NCBI GenBank assembly: GCA_963682025.1
Contig: OY821520.1
Span: 183,081,036-183,145,035, forward strand
Origin: Cordilura impudica
Taxonomy: Eukaryota > Arthropoda > Insecta > Diptera > Scathophagidae
Length of the DNA: 64,000 bases
Direction of reading: 5' to 3'
Shown here one piece after another: positions 22,309-34,440 of this stretch. Position numbers and translations under genes: made by a program. Positions within the stretch are counted from its first letter, which is position 1; each line of letters starts with the position of its first letter. The notes under the pieces were generated by a model. It was not told the DNA's origin and did not search any database. It saw nothing but the letters and a program-made list of their open reading frames with translations.

Positions 22309-23204
22309 GCTTTTTAACATGTTTAATCGAATTTATATATGTATGTTTACAAAGGTTATGTATGTTACTTTTATAGTCTGTAAGGAAAAGTTTCCATAGA
22401 CTAATAAATTTAAGCTTCTGGCATAGATTTAAAAGCTCATTCAGCTATAATTACATACCTTTTGTTTTTACACTTTTCAAAACTGACCAAAGCACTTTTC
22501 AAAACTGACCTATAACAGCTTCTTCCTTTGGAATTCTGTTTAAGTCATGTAATGGTATATCAACGACAGGTATATCTCTACAGTTTTTAACAACGTCATG
22601 ATATTTAGTTAAGTTTTTGGTCCAAATTTTGCCATTTTTTTCAACACTTATTTTGCTTTTCTTATAATTCATTTTGACCAAACCGATTTTATTTTATTTT
22701 TTTTTCAACCAATATAGGAAAATGACAAGAATTGTTATGAATTTCAATTAAAATATTATATTATTTCAATAAAGAAAAATCGGGTATATTGTAACGTAGT
22801 GTTAATAAAAACTTCAATGTGTTTGGTGCGTAAACTTTTTTAACGATCGCGAAAAAATAAAACGCAGTTCTTAATATTTTTCCATGCCCTACACGATTTT
22901 GCCTCGGGAGATTTGATATTTGAAAAAAATATTAAATTCATATGAAAATTGTGAAAACAAAAATATAAATGTAATTAATACGAAACTTCATTCTAAAAAA
23001 TATTTAAATTTAATTTACAGAACTAATCTAAAACATAGAAAAAGAAAAGAAAAAAAATAATTTTATTCACTGAAATCTTAATTTAAATATTTCTAGTCCA
23101 CAATTTTTTCCACCTCACATTTTCAGTTTATGGTTAAAGGCAAATCATTTGACGACAATACTTTAAAGAAAACCATATGATACTTCATACTATTTCATGA
23201 GTTG
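22309..23204. other. AT-rich DNA; short unassigned minus ORF
   Basis: A 60-codon minus ORF (22499-22681) contains NYKKSKISVEKNGKIW and PVVDIPLHDLNRIP. It is not like any family I recognise and could be chance. A 24-bp unit (CTTTTCAAAACTGACC) is duplicated in tandem at about 22471-22510. The rest is featureless. Confidence 0.35.
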
Positions 23205-24805
23205 TGAGAAAGGGTCTTAGGTCCAAGTAATTGCTTAGAGTAAATAAATATAAATATAAATAAATATCGGATGAAGTTTTAATATGGGGACTTGATCGAA
23301 AAATGGACCGATCATGACCACATTTGACAAGACAAGACCACTTATTTTTTGCAAAAACATGTAGACATGTATCTGTAGACTGGAAGACGAATATTTTAAA
23401 TATTAATAAGAATTTTAATCAAATATTTTGAACAACGAACTTTTTAGCATTGACATATAGGGGAATTTTACTTTTTTTTACAAAAAACTTGCTTGAATTT
23501 CCTATTTCAATTTTTTTTTTGTTTACGACACAAAAAACGCAGTATGGCAACTATAAGTGACAGAAAAAGTATTCGTGCAAGTAGGTGAATCCTACGAATT
23601 ATGCAACGATGTACAACTCTGTTACATCGATTTCTTTTTAGTAGAAGACAAACTTGTTTGTATAATATTTTGAGATGAGTCTCAAAATCAAAGAAATCAG
23701 TGCTGACTTGCGAAGTATTATCCTAAAGCTTAGAAATGAGGGTAAATCTTTTCGTGAAATAGCTTGGATTATACACAGAATCCAATTCTCAGTACACTAC
23801 GTCATTCAACGCTACAAATCAACCCATTCTTGGCATCAGCAACACAGAACACCAGAATATCTGTTTACGAAATTAGTTCTAAGATCAAAAAATCCTTCTG
23901 AAAAGACATCCTGAAGAAACAGTTCGCAAAATATTAAAACAAATCTGACTATCATGGTCATTAAAGGATAAAACTTACCGAAAAAGTGAAGAAGTGGGTC
24001 AAACAGTACAATGATTTAAAACATATTGCGCACAATGTCAAGCACCGTTATTAAATATAATCACCCCATCACCCGATGTAAACCTTATAGCGAATTGGTT
24101 TACTGGAGCGAAGAATCCGTCAGCATATAATTACCGCAAATGAAATGTTAAAAAGCATCGTTTTTGGACGAGTGCGGTAAAATATGTAAAGAGGATACTT
24201 TAATGTTCTTTAAGTCAATGCCTAATAGGGCAACAGAAGTCCTAAAGTGCATAGAATATCCTAGAAGTTACTAACTTAAGCAGTATACGAATGCTTTTTC
24301 AGTATACGAATCTTTTTCTTATGAAAAAATACAAAATAGCTTGATAATTTATTAGAATAAAAACTATTTTTTATAGAAAGTGTACAAATTTAATTTAACA
24401 AAAATTTGTGCAATACTTTTGTTTTTTGATATACTTAAGTACAGATTGGGAATCATCTTTATATGGAGACTATAACTATGAATATTCCTATAGGGTAGTT
24501 TTGGAGTAACTAATTAATGGCTGCAAAAACACGCATAAACCGAATTCTACCAAGATCTATATGATAATTTGGATCTTAGAGCCAATACAAGTCGATCTCA
24601 AATCGATCTCATTAGTATAGTGACTAGGTCTGAGCATGCATCGATTTTCACCTAGTTCGCCATATGGCTGACGAAATTGCATCGAAATGTATTCATATTT
24701 ACAATATATTCATATTAGCGCTTTAATAAAAGGTGGATTTGAGTCAGATATTTTGGGTAATTAAAAAAATCAGCACAAACTCATTACACCCTGATCACAG
24801 TTTGA
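23205..24805 (-). repeat. DINE-like repeat family 1, copy E, interrupted by a Tc1 relic
   Basis: Family 1 sequence on the minus strand from GAGAAAGGGTCTTAGGTCCAA to the ATGTAG at about 23365, resuming at about 24381 (ACAAATTTAATTTAACAAAAAT) and ending near 24800 (CATTACACCCTGATCAC). The sequence between is foreign to the family. Confidence 0.6.
23546..24330 (+). pseudogene. Tc1-type transposon relic
   Basis: The left end carries GACAGAAAAAGTATTCGTGC, with an inverted relative near 24290-24330 (GTATACGAATCTTTTTC). The + strand ORF 23675-23914 encodes a Tc1 N-terminal helix-turn-helix: KEISADLRSIILKLRNEGKS, then FREIAWIIHRIQFSVHYVI and RYKSTHSWHQ. The frame breaks after about 80 residues and the DDE core is mostly gone. 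It is the same subfamily as the relic at 27720-28740. Confidence 0.7.
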
Positions 24806-24909
24806 TTTGTGGTAAAATTAAATCATTTACATTTTTTAATGAAAAAATAATTGGATAATTGGATACCGTTGTTCAAGCATAATGACTTACCAGAGTATAC
24901 TAATCCTAA

Positions 24910-25045
24910 ATGTTGAAAACTGAGCTCAGTATAAAAATACACTCAAACCTCATTTTATGCGATTAATTCGTTCCGCAAAAATTCGCATAAATTGATATAC
25001 TAGTTCCATATAAAAACTAATGATTCGTTCCTGAATTAAAAAAAG
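24910..25045. mobile_element. Possible pogo/Tigger-like MITE end
   Basis: CACTCAAACCTCATTTTATG followed by GCATAAATTGA and GACGCATAAAATC resembles the ends of pogo/Tigger-type MITEs. The second terminus was not found. Confidence 0.3.
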
Positions 25046-25309
25046 ACGCATAAAATCAAAAATTTATTTCATTTATTTTTGTCCATGTTATTATCGGAAA
25101 AAGCAAATATATTTAGCACAACAACTTTTAAATGGTAAATATTCTATTCATAAGTATGTACTTTATTCACTTTTACGATAAAAAGGACTAAATACACATT
25201 TAAATATTGTAGAGTGAAATGTGTTTATTTTTTATTTATTAAAAAATTCAATATTTGGATTTTAATAATAATTATAAACATTTTTTGTAATAATGGAATC
25301 TATTTAATG

Positions 25310-25535
25310 CTACACTCAAAAAATATTTTTTCACTCAAAAAAAAATAGTAAAATCTACTGGAGATTTTGCTATTATTATTGAAAAATTAAAAATTTTTTG
25401 TTGTCAAATTTGCAAATTTGTTTACACTCAAAGAATATTTACACTTAAAAAAAACGTTAATAATATAATCTAAATATCTTGCTATTACTAGGGAAAATTT
25501 TATTATTTTTTGCTGTCAAATTTGATAATTTTAAA
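25310..25535 (+). repeat. Diverged tandem duplication, unit about 115 bp
   Basis: Two adjacent units begin ACACTCAAA(A/G)AATATTT and both contain an ATCTTGCTATTA or TTTTGCTATTA block followed by TTTTTTG(T/C)TGTCAAATTTG. They have diverged considerably. Confidence 0.5.
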
Positions 25536-26885
25536 AAACATTTTAAAAATAAAAACTGCAAAGATTTTAATTGCATTTGTAACAATGGTAGGTTCAGTTT
25601 ATTAGTATTTTTTACTAATACTATGTTTTTCGTACTTAAATAACAATGAAAGGCAATTATTATTATTATTCATTTGACTCAGGTAGGTAAAATAAAAAGG
25701 TATAAAAAAGGTATGATAATAAAAAAAAACCCAGGTTAGTAACGAATTACATCCTCGGTGTATTGACATTCTTACTTACAAATATATTATGGTAATAGAA
25801 CAAGTAATGACTATTATAAGCTATAAAATACCTAAAGCACAAATTTAATTCACCATTGTATACGAGTACTTATGGCTGTTTAAATTATCGTAATTTGAAT
25901 TTTTTTTAGAGTAATTTCATTAAAATGAAAAAAGTGTTCTACCCACGGCTCGTCACGGGTGCAAAAGTATATATAGGGTTAAAGAGGACACTTTCTCCGG
26001 GTGATATACGTTTCTTGTTCCCTTTTGCTCCCTAGAAGTTCTATTCCACTAAAGTTGAAATTTGAGAAAAATATAGTAGTTTCATAAATATTTCATAACG
26101 CCCCTAATATTAAACGATAGAGCTGTGACCACTTACAACAACTGAAGACTATAATCATACCAACATTATCGGTCAGGTCAGGTCATTATCGATGATAGCT
26201 TGCGAGTAGTAACCATTTATTTTTCATAAAAAACAAAAAAAAATCACCTTTTTCTGAAATTAAAAACACAGTTGAGTTTGACAGCATGCCACGCCCACAA
26301 TTAGGAATAGTTTAGCCTAATTTTTTGTCTACATTAATCTGGATATAATAGATACAAAAAGGCGTAAAACTTTTAAAAATCAGTGACAAAAAAATTAGAC
26401 TTTTGGCCAATGAAATCAAAATTTCAGCCACAGTGCAACGTAGAAACTAGCAATGGAATAAAATTACACGTGTTTGATATACTTATGTACTATTACTTAA
26501 AAGGGATTTCCCCCGAATTGTAAACAAATTCTGCAAGCGCGCACATAAAGTTCGACGCTGAGAATTGTTTTTTTTTTCGGCCAAGACGGATAAATGTCTC
26601 ATACATCCATTAATGGTAATTTTTCATATTCACGCAAATATGCTTAAGAGCATTTTTATATTAGGCAAACAGTAACAACGAAAATAAAAAAACAACAAAA
26701 GAGTTAGATTAATAGTATCACTTCTATGCTCTAGCCTTAACTATAGAATAAAAGAAGTCGTAATTAAAAATGTCGTCTGTATGTCAAACAAAATGCAATC
26801 TGTATGTTTAATGAAATTTTTTTCTATTTTTCCTAATCCCATTTACTGTTCTGAGTAATATTGGTTATTTTATAATTAGCTATTA
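25536..26885. other. AT-rich DNA, no gene seen
   Basis: No coding segment recognised. GTCAGGTCAGGTCATTATCG occurs near 26173 as a small duplication. A GCCACGCCCACAATTAGG motif at 26287 resembles the GGGCGTGGCACC motif near 8750 and may mark another old repeat. Confidence 0.5.
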
Positions 26886-27160
26886 CACACAGAAAAATAT
26901 TTCACCAACTATTAAGTTTAAGAACTCTATTTTTGATTGTATCAACAGACATTTAAAAGCAGCTAGACATTTCTATTAAGAAAAAATATTTGCTGTTCTG
27001 ACAACATATATAATTGTGAACTTAATCAACCCGAAATTTGCAATTCGGGTGGCAATACATTCGGTCTGCGTAAAGATTAAAATTCATTAGGAAATTAACC
27101 TCATTTGAATAGACAAAAACATTGTTTTTATTTTTGGTGAATAGTTAGTAACAAGTTTCA
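26886..27160. mobile_element. CACACAG-ended MITE, one end damaged
   Basis: The left end is TTACACACAGAAAAATATTTC followed by ACCAACTATTAAG. Near 27130-27160 the complement (TTTTTGGTGAATAGTTAGTAAC) appears without its CTGTGTG tip. The middle has CCGAAATTTGCAATTCGGG as in related copies. Confidence 0.5.
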
Positions 27161-27177
27161 TGATCTAGTATAGCTTT

Positions 27178-27650
27178 TTTACACCGGCTATATGATACTT
27201 TATATCATGAGCTTAGAGATATAGTATTAGATCCAACTTTTTCAGGTCATAATTCGATATAGAAAATTTGAGTAAGCAAAATTTGAGTGGCATTGTTATT
27301 TACTTGTGCCCTGCATGGCAACCATGTTAAAAGATTAAAAATTAATAAAGGAAAAATTTAAAAATCTGGAAATCTGGAAATCTGCTAAATCTGCGCGGGT
27401 AGCAGCTTCATATGGGAACTACACACAGAAATCAATTCACCAATCGATTTTTATAAAGTTTTATAATAGTTTTTTTTTTTTTTTTGTAGTCCGATGGTAT
27501 CAATAGAAATTTTACAGCAGCTAACCATTTTATATTGTGACAAAATACTTACTCTGAAGATAACTTCATCGCAATTCTGGTGGAAAAAAATTGGGTAGCC
27601 ACAATGAATCAGTTTTCTGTGTGTATAGTTAAAAATGGTCCAACAGGGTT
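27178..27650 (-). repeat. DINE-like repeat family 1, copy F (diverged, interrupted)
   Basis: Weakly conserved minus-strand copy: CATGAGCTTAGAGATATAG, TTGAGTGGCATTGTTATT, then GTAGCAGCTTCATATGGGAA at the point where the MITE 27422-27623 entered, resuming TAGTTAAAAATGGTCC. Confidence 0.45.
27422..27623. mobile_element. 202-bp MITE, CACACAG ends, TA duplication
   Basis: Ends CACACAGAAATCAATTCACC and (complement) CACACAGAAAACTGATTC, with TA on both sides (27420-27421 and 27624-27625), as for Tc1/mariner-type insertions. No coding capacity. Confidence 0.65.
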
Positions 27651-27719
27651 TATTAATGATCACACATAAACTAAATTTTGACGATATATATAAAATAATT
27701 TGAATCATAAGGCATATAA

Positions 27720-28740
27720 TATTTCATGGAAGTCTTTGGCGATGAATTCTTTGATTTTAGAACAAATTTGAGAAGCAGTAGTTCTGGAATTCAGTCCAAA
27801 ACAAATCGATTTGCGCGCTTAGTTACTTTGGAGGGTAGACCAGAAAGAGGTTTTGACAAAATTTAATTGGTGGGTGGATTTGTAGTTTTTAGCAACGTAC
27901 TGTTCTGAGTAGTGGCTTCTGCCTATGATAGGAGCTATTGCATAAAAGACTTACCCTCATTTCTAGGTTTAGGATAAATTTTCTGTCGTCACCGCCGATT
28001 TCTGTGAAATATATTTAAGTCAAATCAACTTTATAAAAATAAATTTGTCTTCTAAGAGAGTAAAATCGATGTAACAGATGTAAACTTCGTTGCATAATGT
28101 ATGAAACACATAGACTACAGGGGCTACACGACTGCATCCTGTCAAAAATAGAATACACACGTTTATATGAAATCGATTATTTTGACACCAACTCAGCTAC
28201 ACGGCTACATGACAACTTTTGTCGCTGTAGTCAACTTAGGATAATATCTATTTTTGTTGGGTACAAAACAAAAATAATGTTGACAATATAACAAAATTTG
28301 TAAAAGATATTAGTGCTATGGAATATTTTATTTTGTTAAAAAAATTAATCGCAAAATGAAATTCTACAATAATTCCATTAAAAATCAAAAGAGTTTAATT
28401 AAATTTATTTATTTATTTTTACGATATAATAATGCATTATAAATAAGTAATTGTATAATTAAGTCAAGTTTATATAGAAATGCATGTTTTTCTATTTTAA
28501 TATATTAAAAAAAAAATATAATCGGCACTACTGAAATAAAAATGCATTTGTATAAAAACAGCTGTTACATTGTTGTTATATGTTGCTGTCGTTTTCAAAA
28601 AAATTAAGTAGCTGACTACACGACTAAAATTGCAGCCAGCAGCATTTGTAGTCGCGTGTTCGTATAGCCGCTGTCGTCTATGTGTTTAATGCATATTTTA
28701 TGAAAGTCTCCTAATTGTTAATACACGAATACTTTTTCTG
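27720..28740 (-). pseudogene. Tc1-type transposon relic, split by a MITE
   Basis: The minus strand shows a Tc1 N-terminal region: LPSKVTKRANRFVLDSRTTA, then SQICSKIKEF (27730-27840). Upstream lies a 5' UTR (28018-28103) matching that of the relic at 23546 (TTATGCAACGA, CTGTTACATCGATTT) and a terminal GAAAAAGTATTCGTGT at 28720-28738. The 5' UTR is interrupted by the MITE at 28104-28687. The catalytic core is missing. Inactive. Confidence 0.65.
28104..28687. mobile_element. 584-bp TIR MITE, probable hAT type
   Basis: Terminal inverted repeats of about 28 bp: AAACACATAGACTACAGGGG at the left, and the complement of the right end reads AAACACATAGACGACAGCGG. An 8-bp flank, AATGTATG at 28096-28103 and AATGCATA at 28688-28695 (6 of 8 matches), fits an aged hAT-style duplication. 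No ORF of significance; 28097-28291 is a chance frame. Confidence 0.6.
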
Positions 28741-28769
28741 GTAAAAAGTTTGTAGTTTAAAATATTTTT

Positions 28770-29151
28770 TTTTTTTCATCTATAATATTAATAGGCTAGG
28801 CGATTTATTGTGACCGATGTTTTGTTCTACCGTTTTATCCCGATTTTGATCGAACGTATATTATTTGAAAGGTATTTCTTTTTAGCCGATTTGCAGATAT
28901 ACAGATTTTCAAATTTTTTCCTTTATTTTGAGTAAATTGCATTTAAAGTTGCTAATAACACATACATAAAATTATACAATGCTATGTGTATGTTTATGAA
29001 ATTTGTTGATGAGTTTGTGATAAAAATGAGTTTGTTTTTTTATATTGATTTGTGAATTGGCTATAATTGATTAGCATACCTTTATGGTCTTTATTTAATG
29101 AAGAAATAAAATTTCCTAGAATTTCGAATTTCGAGGGCTGGAGTCTGCTAG
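28770..29151 (+). mobile_element. Helitron-like 3' terminal fragment
   Basis: Ends with CGAATTTCGAGGGCTGGAGT then CTGCTAG before a T run. The same terminal block (ATTTCCTAGAATTT, a CTCGAATTTCGAG hairpin, CTGCTAG) closes the segment at 37370-37950. The body (AATAGGCTAGGCGATTT ... GATTAGCATACCTTTA) is repeated at 45555-45750. Confidence 0.5.
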
Positions 29152-29169
29152 TTTTTATTAATATTTAAA

Positions 29170-29965
29170 ATTTTCACCTTCATGTGTACGTTTACTTTTT
29201 CTTGCAAGTCAATAAATCCGTTACTTTTTACGGTTCTTTTTTTTTTAGCAATACACTTTGTCCATTATTTCTCCAATTTTTTTATTCCTTCCAAATAATA
29301 AAATGTTATCAATGGTTTCATTGTTTGGGATAAAAAGTTTTCCGCCTAGCCATTTCTTTATGTTTCAAAGTAGAAGTTAGTTTCTGGTGGCTCTAAATCC
29401 GGCGAATATGGAATTTTTTAGTGGCGACTATACACGTGTGCACCCGTGCATGGTGGAAAATGCACTTTTTTTTGGCCAATTTTGGCTTCAGAAGGCAATT
29501 TACCTTCAGAAGGCAATCAATGACGATCATGCCGCGAACATTACAAAAAACTCTTACTACGACTTTGTTGGCCAATTAGTCGTCTGCCTTGGCCCTTTTC
29601 TGCATTGTAAAGACCGCTGTTCGGTTTCTGAGGTGTTGTGTTGGATCCACGTTTCATCTATCATTATAAAACAAAGCAACAATTCATTCCTGTTGCGCCT
29701 AAACAATGCGAAGCACTACTTTGAAGTTGTCACACTACAGTGTTAATGGTCAAGTCTGAGTCCATCGCACAGCTTTCTATAATCCAACTGATCATTTAGA
29801 ATCGGAATCACAAAGCCTTATTTATGCCTATGGCATCAATAGGACAAAATCATAAAGTTAATATTTTTGAAAATTTTCCATCGGCCTTCCAGAGCGTTTG
29901 GCGTCACTAGTGCTTGTGCGACCACAACGAAACTAATTTTTTTTTAAGCCTAGTTCCGCGGATTC
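29170..29965 (-). pseudogene. mariner transposase relic
   Basis: Read on the minus strand through several frames, the order is that of a mariner DD34D transposase: an HTH remnant (ALEGRWKIFKN), ALFRRNRNELLLCF then MIDETWIQHNTSETEQ (first catalytic Asp), VFCNVRGMIVIDCL, KPKLAKKKCIFHHARVHTC (second Asp block, Asp lost), SPDLEPPETNFYFET, and the C-terminus YYLEGIKKLEK then WTKCIA. Several stops and frameshifts. Its 5' UTR-like sequence appears at 30600-30790, so the SINE and other DNA at 29966-30600 separate the two. Confidence 0.75.
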
Positions 29966-30111
29966 CAGCAGATTCTAATTTTTTGGGTCCAGGGATAAGC
30001 CGAACTTGGCTAGTTTTTTTTTTGCAGCGACAGAATAAAGCCTCTGGTGGGAATCGAACCCATGGCCCCCCATGATAGGCGAGCACGCTACCTACTCACC
30101 TACCGGGGCGC
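29966..30111 (-). mobile_element. tRNA-derived SINE
   Basis: On the minus strand a tRNA-like head starts at about 30111 (GCGCCCCGGTAGGTGAGTAG) and contains an A-box-like TAGGTGAGTAGGTAGC and a perfect B box, GGTTCGATTCC (30050-30060), the two internal RNA polymerase III promoter elements. A body of about 70 bp follows (AGAGGCTTTATTCTGTCGC, an A run, then TAGCCAAGTTCGGC). There is no intact acceptor stem pairing, so it is a SINE or tRNA pseudogene rather than a functional tRNA. Confidence 0.65.
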
Positions 30112-31155
30112 TTATCAAATCAAGTAGCACTTATCAATCCCCATAGTACTTGTTGCGGGAATTTGCCCGAGCGCCCGATTTTTACAGGATTTTGAACATC
30201 AAACACAAAACATGAAATTAATATTTAAATTTTGTTTATTGTATTTGGACTGTAAAAATTCCTACATATAAATTAAATAAACTGTATACAAAAAAAATTT
30301 AGGATTAGATAAATTAACACACTTTTTGATATAAAAACCCAGCGCAATAAATATAAATATTTATAAAACAAATTACTTTACGAAACTTTAATTTCAAATT
30401 TAGATCCGTATGATCTTAAGTTATTACAAACACTGAAATCTAATTTACAAATAGCTTTTCTGTTGTACAATTTGCGCTACAAGACAGCTTGGGAAATTTC
30501 TCTCTACTACATTAGTTGACAGTTAGACATTAGTAATAATTTGACAATTAGAGATTATTAGAAAAATAAATCGATAAGTACATCGAAGACAGTACAGTAC
30601 TTAAAAAGCTTTTTCTTGGTTTATATGATGGTCTTTTATGCAATATAATGTTTTGTGCGCACTCGAAATTCTATTTTTAATTTTTGCAAAAATTTTCGAC
30701 TATCAGATGCTAGTGGATGGAAGAAGTGTTGATTTTAAACGAACTACAAGGGAAGTAGTCAGTCTATTGTTGACGAATTATAATTAATCGTTCTCTTTTA
30801 ACAATTTAGTCTATAAACGCATGTTAATCTTTTCCAACGTTTAACAACTTAAATTCTTCTTGTTTATGTTGTAGTGTAATTAATAATGTTCCTTGTACAT
30901 TTTAGTATTTCTGTTAATATAACTAAAGTCATTTTTTTAAAAACTAAACAAGTTCAACTTTAACTACATAAGCACAAAAACTCTAGAGACACAAGTTTGT
31001 GAATGCCAACTAACTTTTTAGATAAATAACCATAAGAGCCTTAAGTTTGTAATTCCGCCTCCCTTGAAACTCGTACAAACTTCTTAGTTATATAGAAATC
31101 AAGACGATTGCAAGTGATGAGCGAAAAAAATACAATATAACATACATACACATGT
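30112..31155. other. AT-rich DNA with a mariner 5' UTR remnant
   Basis: 30600-30790 (CTTTTTCTTGGTTTATATGA ... CTATTGTTGACGAATTAT) is a relative of 49222-49385, the 5' UTR of another mariner copy, and probably belonged to the relic at 29170-29965. The remainder holds no feature I can support. Confidence 0.5.
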
Positions 31156-31990
31156 ACATTAGGGCGTTTCAACAAAAACATTTATTTTATATTTTTAGAA
31201 GTCATAAAGCGGAATATGAATTCGTATTCCCCCAAAAGATGAAAGAACTAGGACAATGTAGGAAAATCTCAAAAGGGTTTGGCGTTCTCCGGCTAAACTT
31301 TTATGACCTTTTAAATTTTTTCATATATTCTTTGCTATAACTCAAGATCCATTTATGATTTCTCATTTCATTCATCCGCAAAATTGCAACTTATGCCTGA
31401 TTTTCACTATGTCATATAAACTGACAACAAACCATTGCCTCAACTGGCATCTCGTAATTTTCTATTAATTACATTTGCATTACATTCTTTTAAAACCGGC
31501 TGTCAAACAAAAATAAATTGCCAACATGTTGGCAATTTCATTTTAGATGTCAAATATTGTCAGGTGTTGCAAATGGCAAGACATTACAACCCATTTTCAT
31601 ATAACGGACAATAATTTACATTGAAAATGACATAGTGAAAACCAGGCTTAATTAAGGCTTAAGTAAATAATTTTTATTGATATGTCCTTATAAAAAATCA
31701 AATTTGACTAATTTTATCGAATCAAATCTTAAAATAGTTGTAATTTTTCTACTTTTCTTTTCAATTTTTCGCCAATAATTGGTCAATAATCCGAATTTCT
31801 CACTATAAACGACGGGAAAAAAGGAGCCATTCACAATAGTCTTCAGCACGTAGCAATGCAGTACTTAATTCTTATTAAAAAAAAACAATTTCTCTTTGAA
31901 TAATAAGCTCTTTACCCGAGTTCTACGAATTATAAAAAAAGTATTGATTTTATGAAAATTACTAAGAAAAATGAAGGAAAAACAAAGTTT

Positions 31991-32668
31991 AAACAAGTAA
32001 GAAAATTATAGTCGGTCTAGGGAACCTATCTCTTAGGTACATCTAATTGGATATAGAAAATAAGCATAAACCAAATTTAAGTGGCATTGTTATTAATTTT
32101 TTTGCCTTCGGATATGAAAAAGTTCATATCGGATGCTATATTTATATGGGGACTGGGTCGAAAAATGGACCGATCCTGACCATATTTGGTAAGATCAATT
32201 ATTTCTTGCAAAACCATGTACGAACCAAGTTTGAGAAAAATCTGTTTTTTTGTTTTTTGATAGATTTATGTGATGACCGGGAATTAGCTTCATATGGGGG
32301 TTATAACTAAGAATCGTCCTATATATTTATTTTTGGATTACTGTTAAGTGGATGTAACAAACACACACAAAGCCAATTTGACCGAGATCTATATGATAAT
32401 TTGCACCGATTTTTATCAATTTCAACAGCATTTGTCCTATAATCGGTAGAAGCTTATATACCAATTTTCATCAAAATGTATTCATATGTGCGACCTGTAG
32501 TTTGATTACAAGGTTTACATGGACATAGATGGACAGACGGACGGACAGACATCGCTAAATCGACTCAGAAAGTGATTCTGAGTCGTTCGGTATAACAAAA
32601 TATTTTTGTTAGTTACAATCGTGAGCACAAAGTCAATATATCCTGACCACATATGTGATATGGGTATG
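31991..32668 (-). repeat. DINE-like repeat family 1, copy C
   Basis: Begins AAACAAGTAAGAAAATTATA then GTCGGTCTAG, contains GACAGACGGACGGACAGAC near 32535 and the CTCAGAAAGTGATTCTGAG hairpin near 32566, and ends at CACATATGTGATATGGGTAT. Confidence 0.75.
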
Positions 32669-32699
32669 AAAAGAACAAAATTTTTCTGTTCATAAATAT

Positions 32700-33600
32700 T
32701 GCTCTTGACCTTTTGGATGATGATTGTTCGGGGCTAATGTCGCTATCGCATTTATCGCTTTCGCCAGTTTCTGACTCACACATAATGTCAATTTGTGACT
32801 CTACTGCTGGCCCTAGTGCACGTTTTGAAAATTCTTCATCAGTAGGATCATCCTTGTCTTCGTACACATGCGTACCGCACCACCAAATTTCCGCCAGTAT
32901 TGCACTCGACTACTTTTTGCCTTTGTATCTGTATCTCTTTTGACGATAGTTTTCATAAAATTCTTTACAGTTCAAATAATATTGGCCATATCTAACCTGC
33001 TGTGCTCTCTGTACTTCCATTCGTTTCTCGCATATTAATCTCACGTAAATTGTATGTCAAAATCGCACAAAAAAAAATGCTACGTGTACAACTTTTAAAT
33101 CGCAGCATATGTGCCTTATATGTTTAGTGTAGTTAACCATACTGTACCATATGCGATTGGAGCCAAAGTTTTTACATTTGTCTTATGCAATAAAATCGCT
33201 TTCAGGATGAGTTCTGAGCTGTCAATAAATATTTTATTTCCATACATATTTTATTTCCATTGCGTGCATCAAATTTCCGACATCCACAAGTTTTCATTAT
33301 TCACAACGTATAAACGAATAATCTGTTCTGATTTATGCTGTGCGATCAATTCTAATTTGGTAAGAATAGAATCAAGCTGATTTTCATTTATTAAGATAGA
33401 CTGATTGGATACAGATAGTTCGGGATTATATGGGAAATCATCACTTGAATCACATGTAGCTGAAAATATCGGAGCAGTCATGGAAGATAATACATCTGAG
33501 CTGAGAGATTTTGGCACAGGATTGTATTGCAAATGAGGTAATTCTGTTTGGACACGCAACAGCAACGTGATTATACAATTTTCTTTCCTTTTTTCTCAAC
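32700..33600 (-). pseudogene. Remnants of an unidentified protein (probable transposase)
   Basis: Minus-strand segments read in order: PHLQYNPVPKSLSSDVLSSM and LDSILTKLELIAQHKSEQII (33565-33269), LILKAILLHKTNVKTLAPIA (about 33215), EKRMEVQRAQQVRYGQYYLN and ENYRQKRYRYKGKK (33020-32910), then, after one nonsense codon, AEIWWCGTHVYEDKDDPTDE and an acidic Ser-rich tail to about 32700. Composition and continuity over 900 bp argue for a degraded real gene. I do not recognise the family. It lies inside a TIR element and on one strand only, so a transposase is the simplest guess. Confidence 0.45.
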
Positions 33601-34124
33601 GTCACTTCTTAATTCGTCCAAGTCATTAGGATACCGAATGGCATAGATTCACGTCTACTGTTTTTCCAATCCATTACATGATTTTAGCAACTCTTATACA
33701 CTATATTTAGTGCCCAATTTTTGTTCACTATAAATTGGTTGAAGTACATCACGTATATTTGAACAAAATCTCCACTCAAATTTCCTTTTTTCATGGTATG
33801 TACGTACGTACTAAGCAATAGTAAAAGCTATTTATATCTGGCTGCACATTTCCCTTTTTTGCTTTAAATTGAATACTTGTACCTGAAAAAGTAAGCAAAC
33901 AAATTTCAAAATACCAACAAAATAAAATAGTCCTGAGAACGCCAAACTCTTTGAAAGTTTTTCCGTACTGGCCTAGTACTTTGACGCTGACTTTCAATTT
34001 CTGACCCCGAAAATATGATATATGACATTATCATCTACAAATACTATTTGCCAAGCAGGCCCTTAATAAATAAATTAAACAAAATGGAAAAGTTTACAAT
34101 ACCTTCCTGTGGGTCTTAATGATT

Positions 34125-34440
34125 TTGAAGGTTCTATTTCTTTTATTTCCTGTTCAACTCAAATTAAAATTGGATGTAAGTAAGTGCATTGCGTTTCTAG
34201 TTGAATGTTTATTTTTAAAATCCGAATTGTTTCTTTTTCAACATTGTATCATTATGGAGTTTGTTTATGTTATTTATATTATTAATAATACACATCTCGA
34301 AGACTTTGCTGATGTTTGGAGGAAAACTTATTCCCCGAAGATTTTGCAGATTATTCGAATCTTTGTGTGTTTTTTTTTTTTTTTTGTAAACGGTCAACTT
34401 TAGCTTTTTCCATTTTTAGGGGAAATCTGAATTATTTAAC
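34125..34440 (-). pseudogene. Non-LTR reverse transcriptase fragment
   Basis: The minus strand encodes NNLQNLRGISFPPNISKVFE, equivalent to the conserved NYRPISLLSNISKVFEK motif of LINE reverse transcriptases, followed by KKKQFGF and NKHSTRNALTYI, equivalent to QFGFRxxHST. One frameshift is needed near 34215. Only about 100 residues of the fingers domain remain. Confidence 0.75.

Noticed and set aside
23364..24380. A TA-flanked insertion boundary around the Tc1 relic in copy E
   Set aside because: TA is present on both sides, but the adjoining sequences are not inverted repeats, so exact boundaries are not supported.
27451..27708. 85-codon minus ORF
   Set aside because: Runs through a MITE and a poly-T tract; the composition is that of non-coding AT-rich DNA.
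29387..29746. 119-codon + ORF
   Set aside because: Antisense to the mariner relic, whose motifs on the minus strand explain the open frame.
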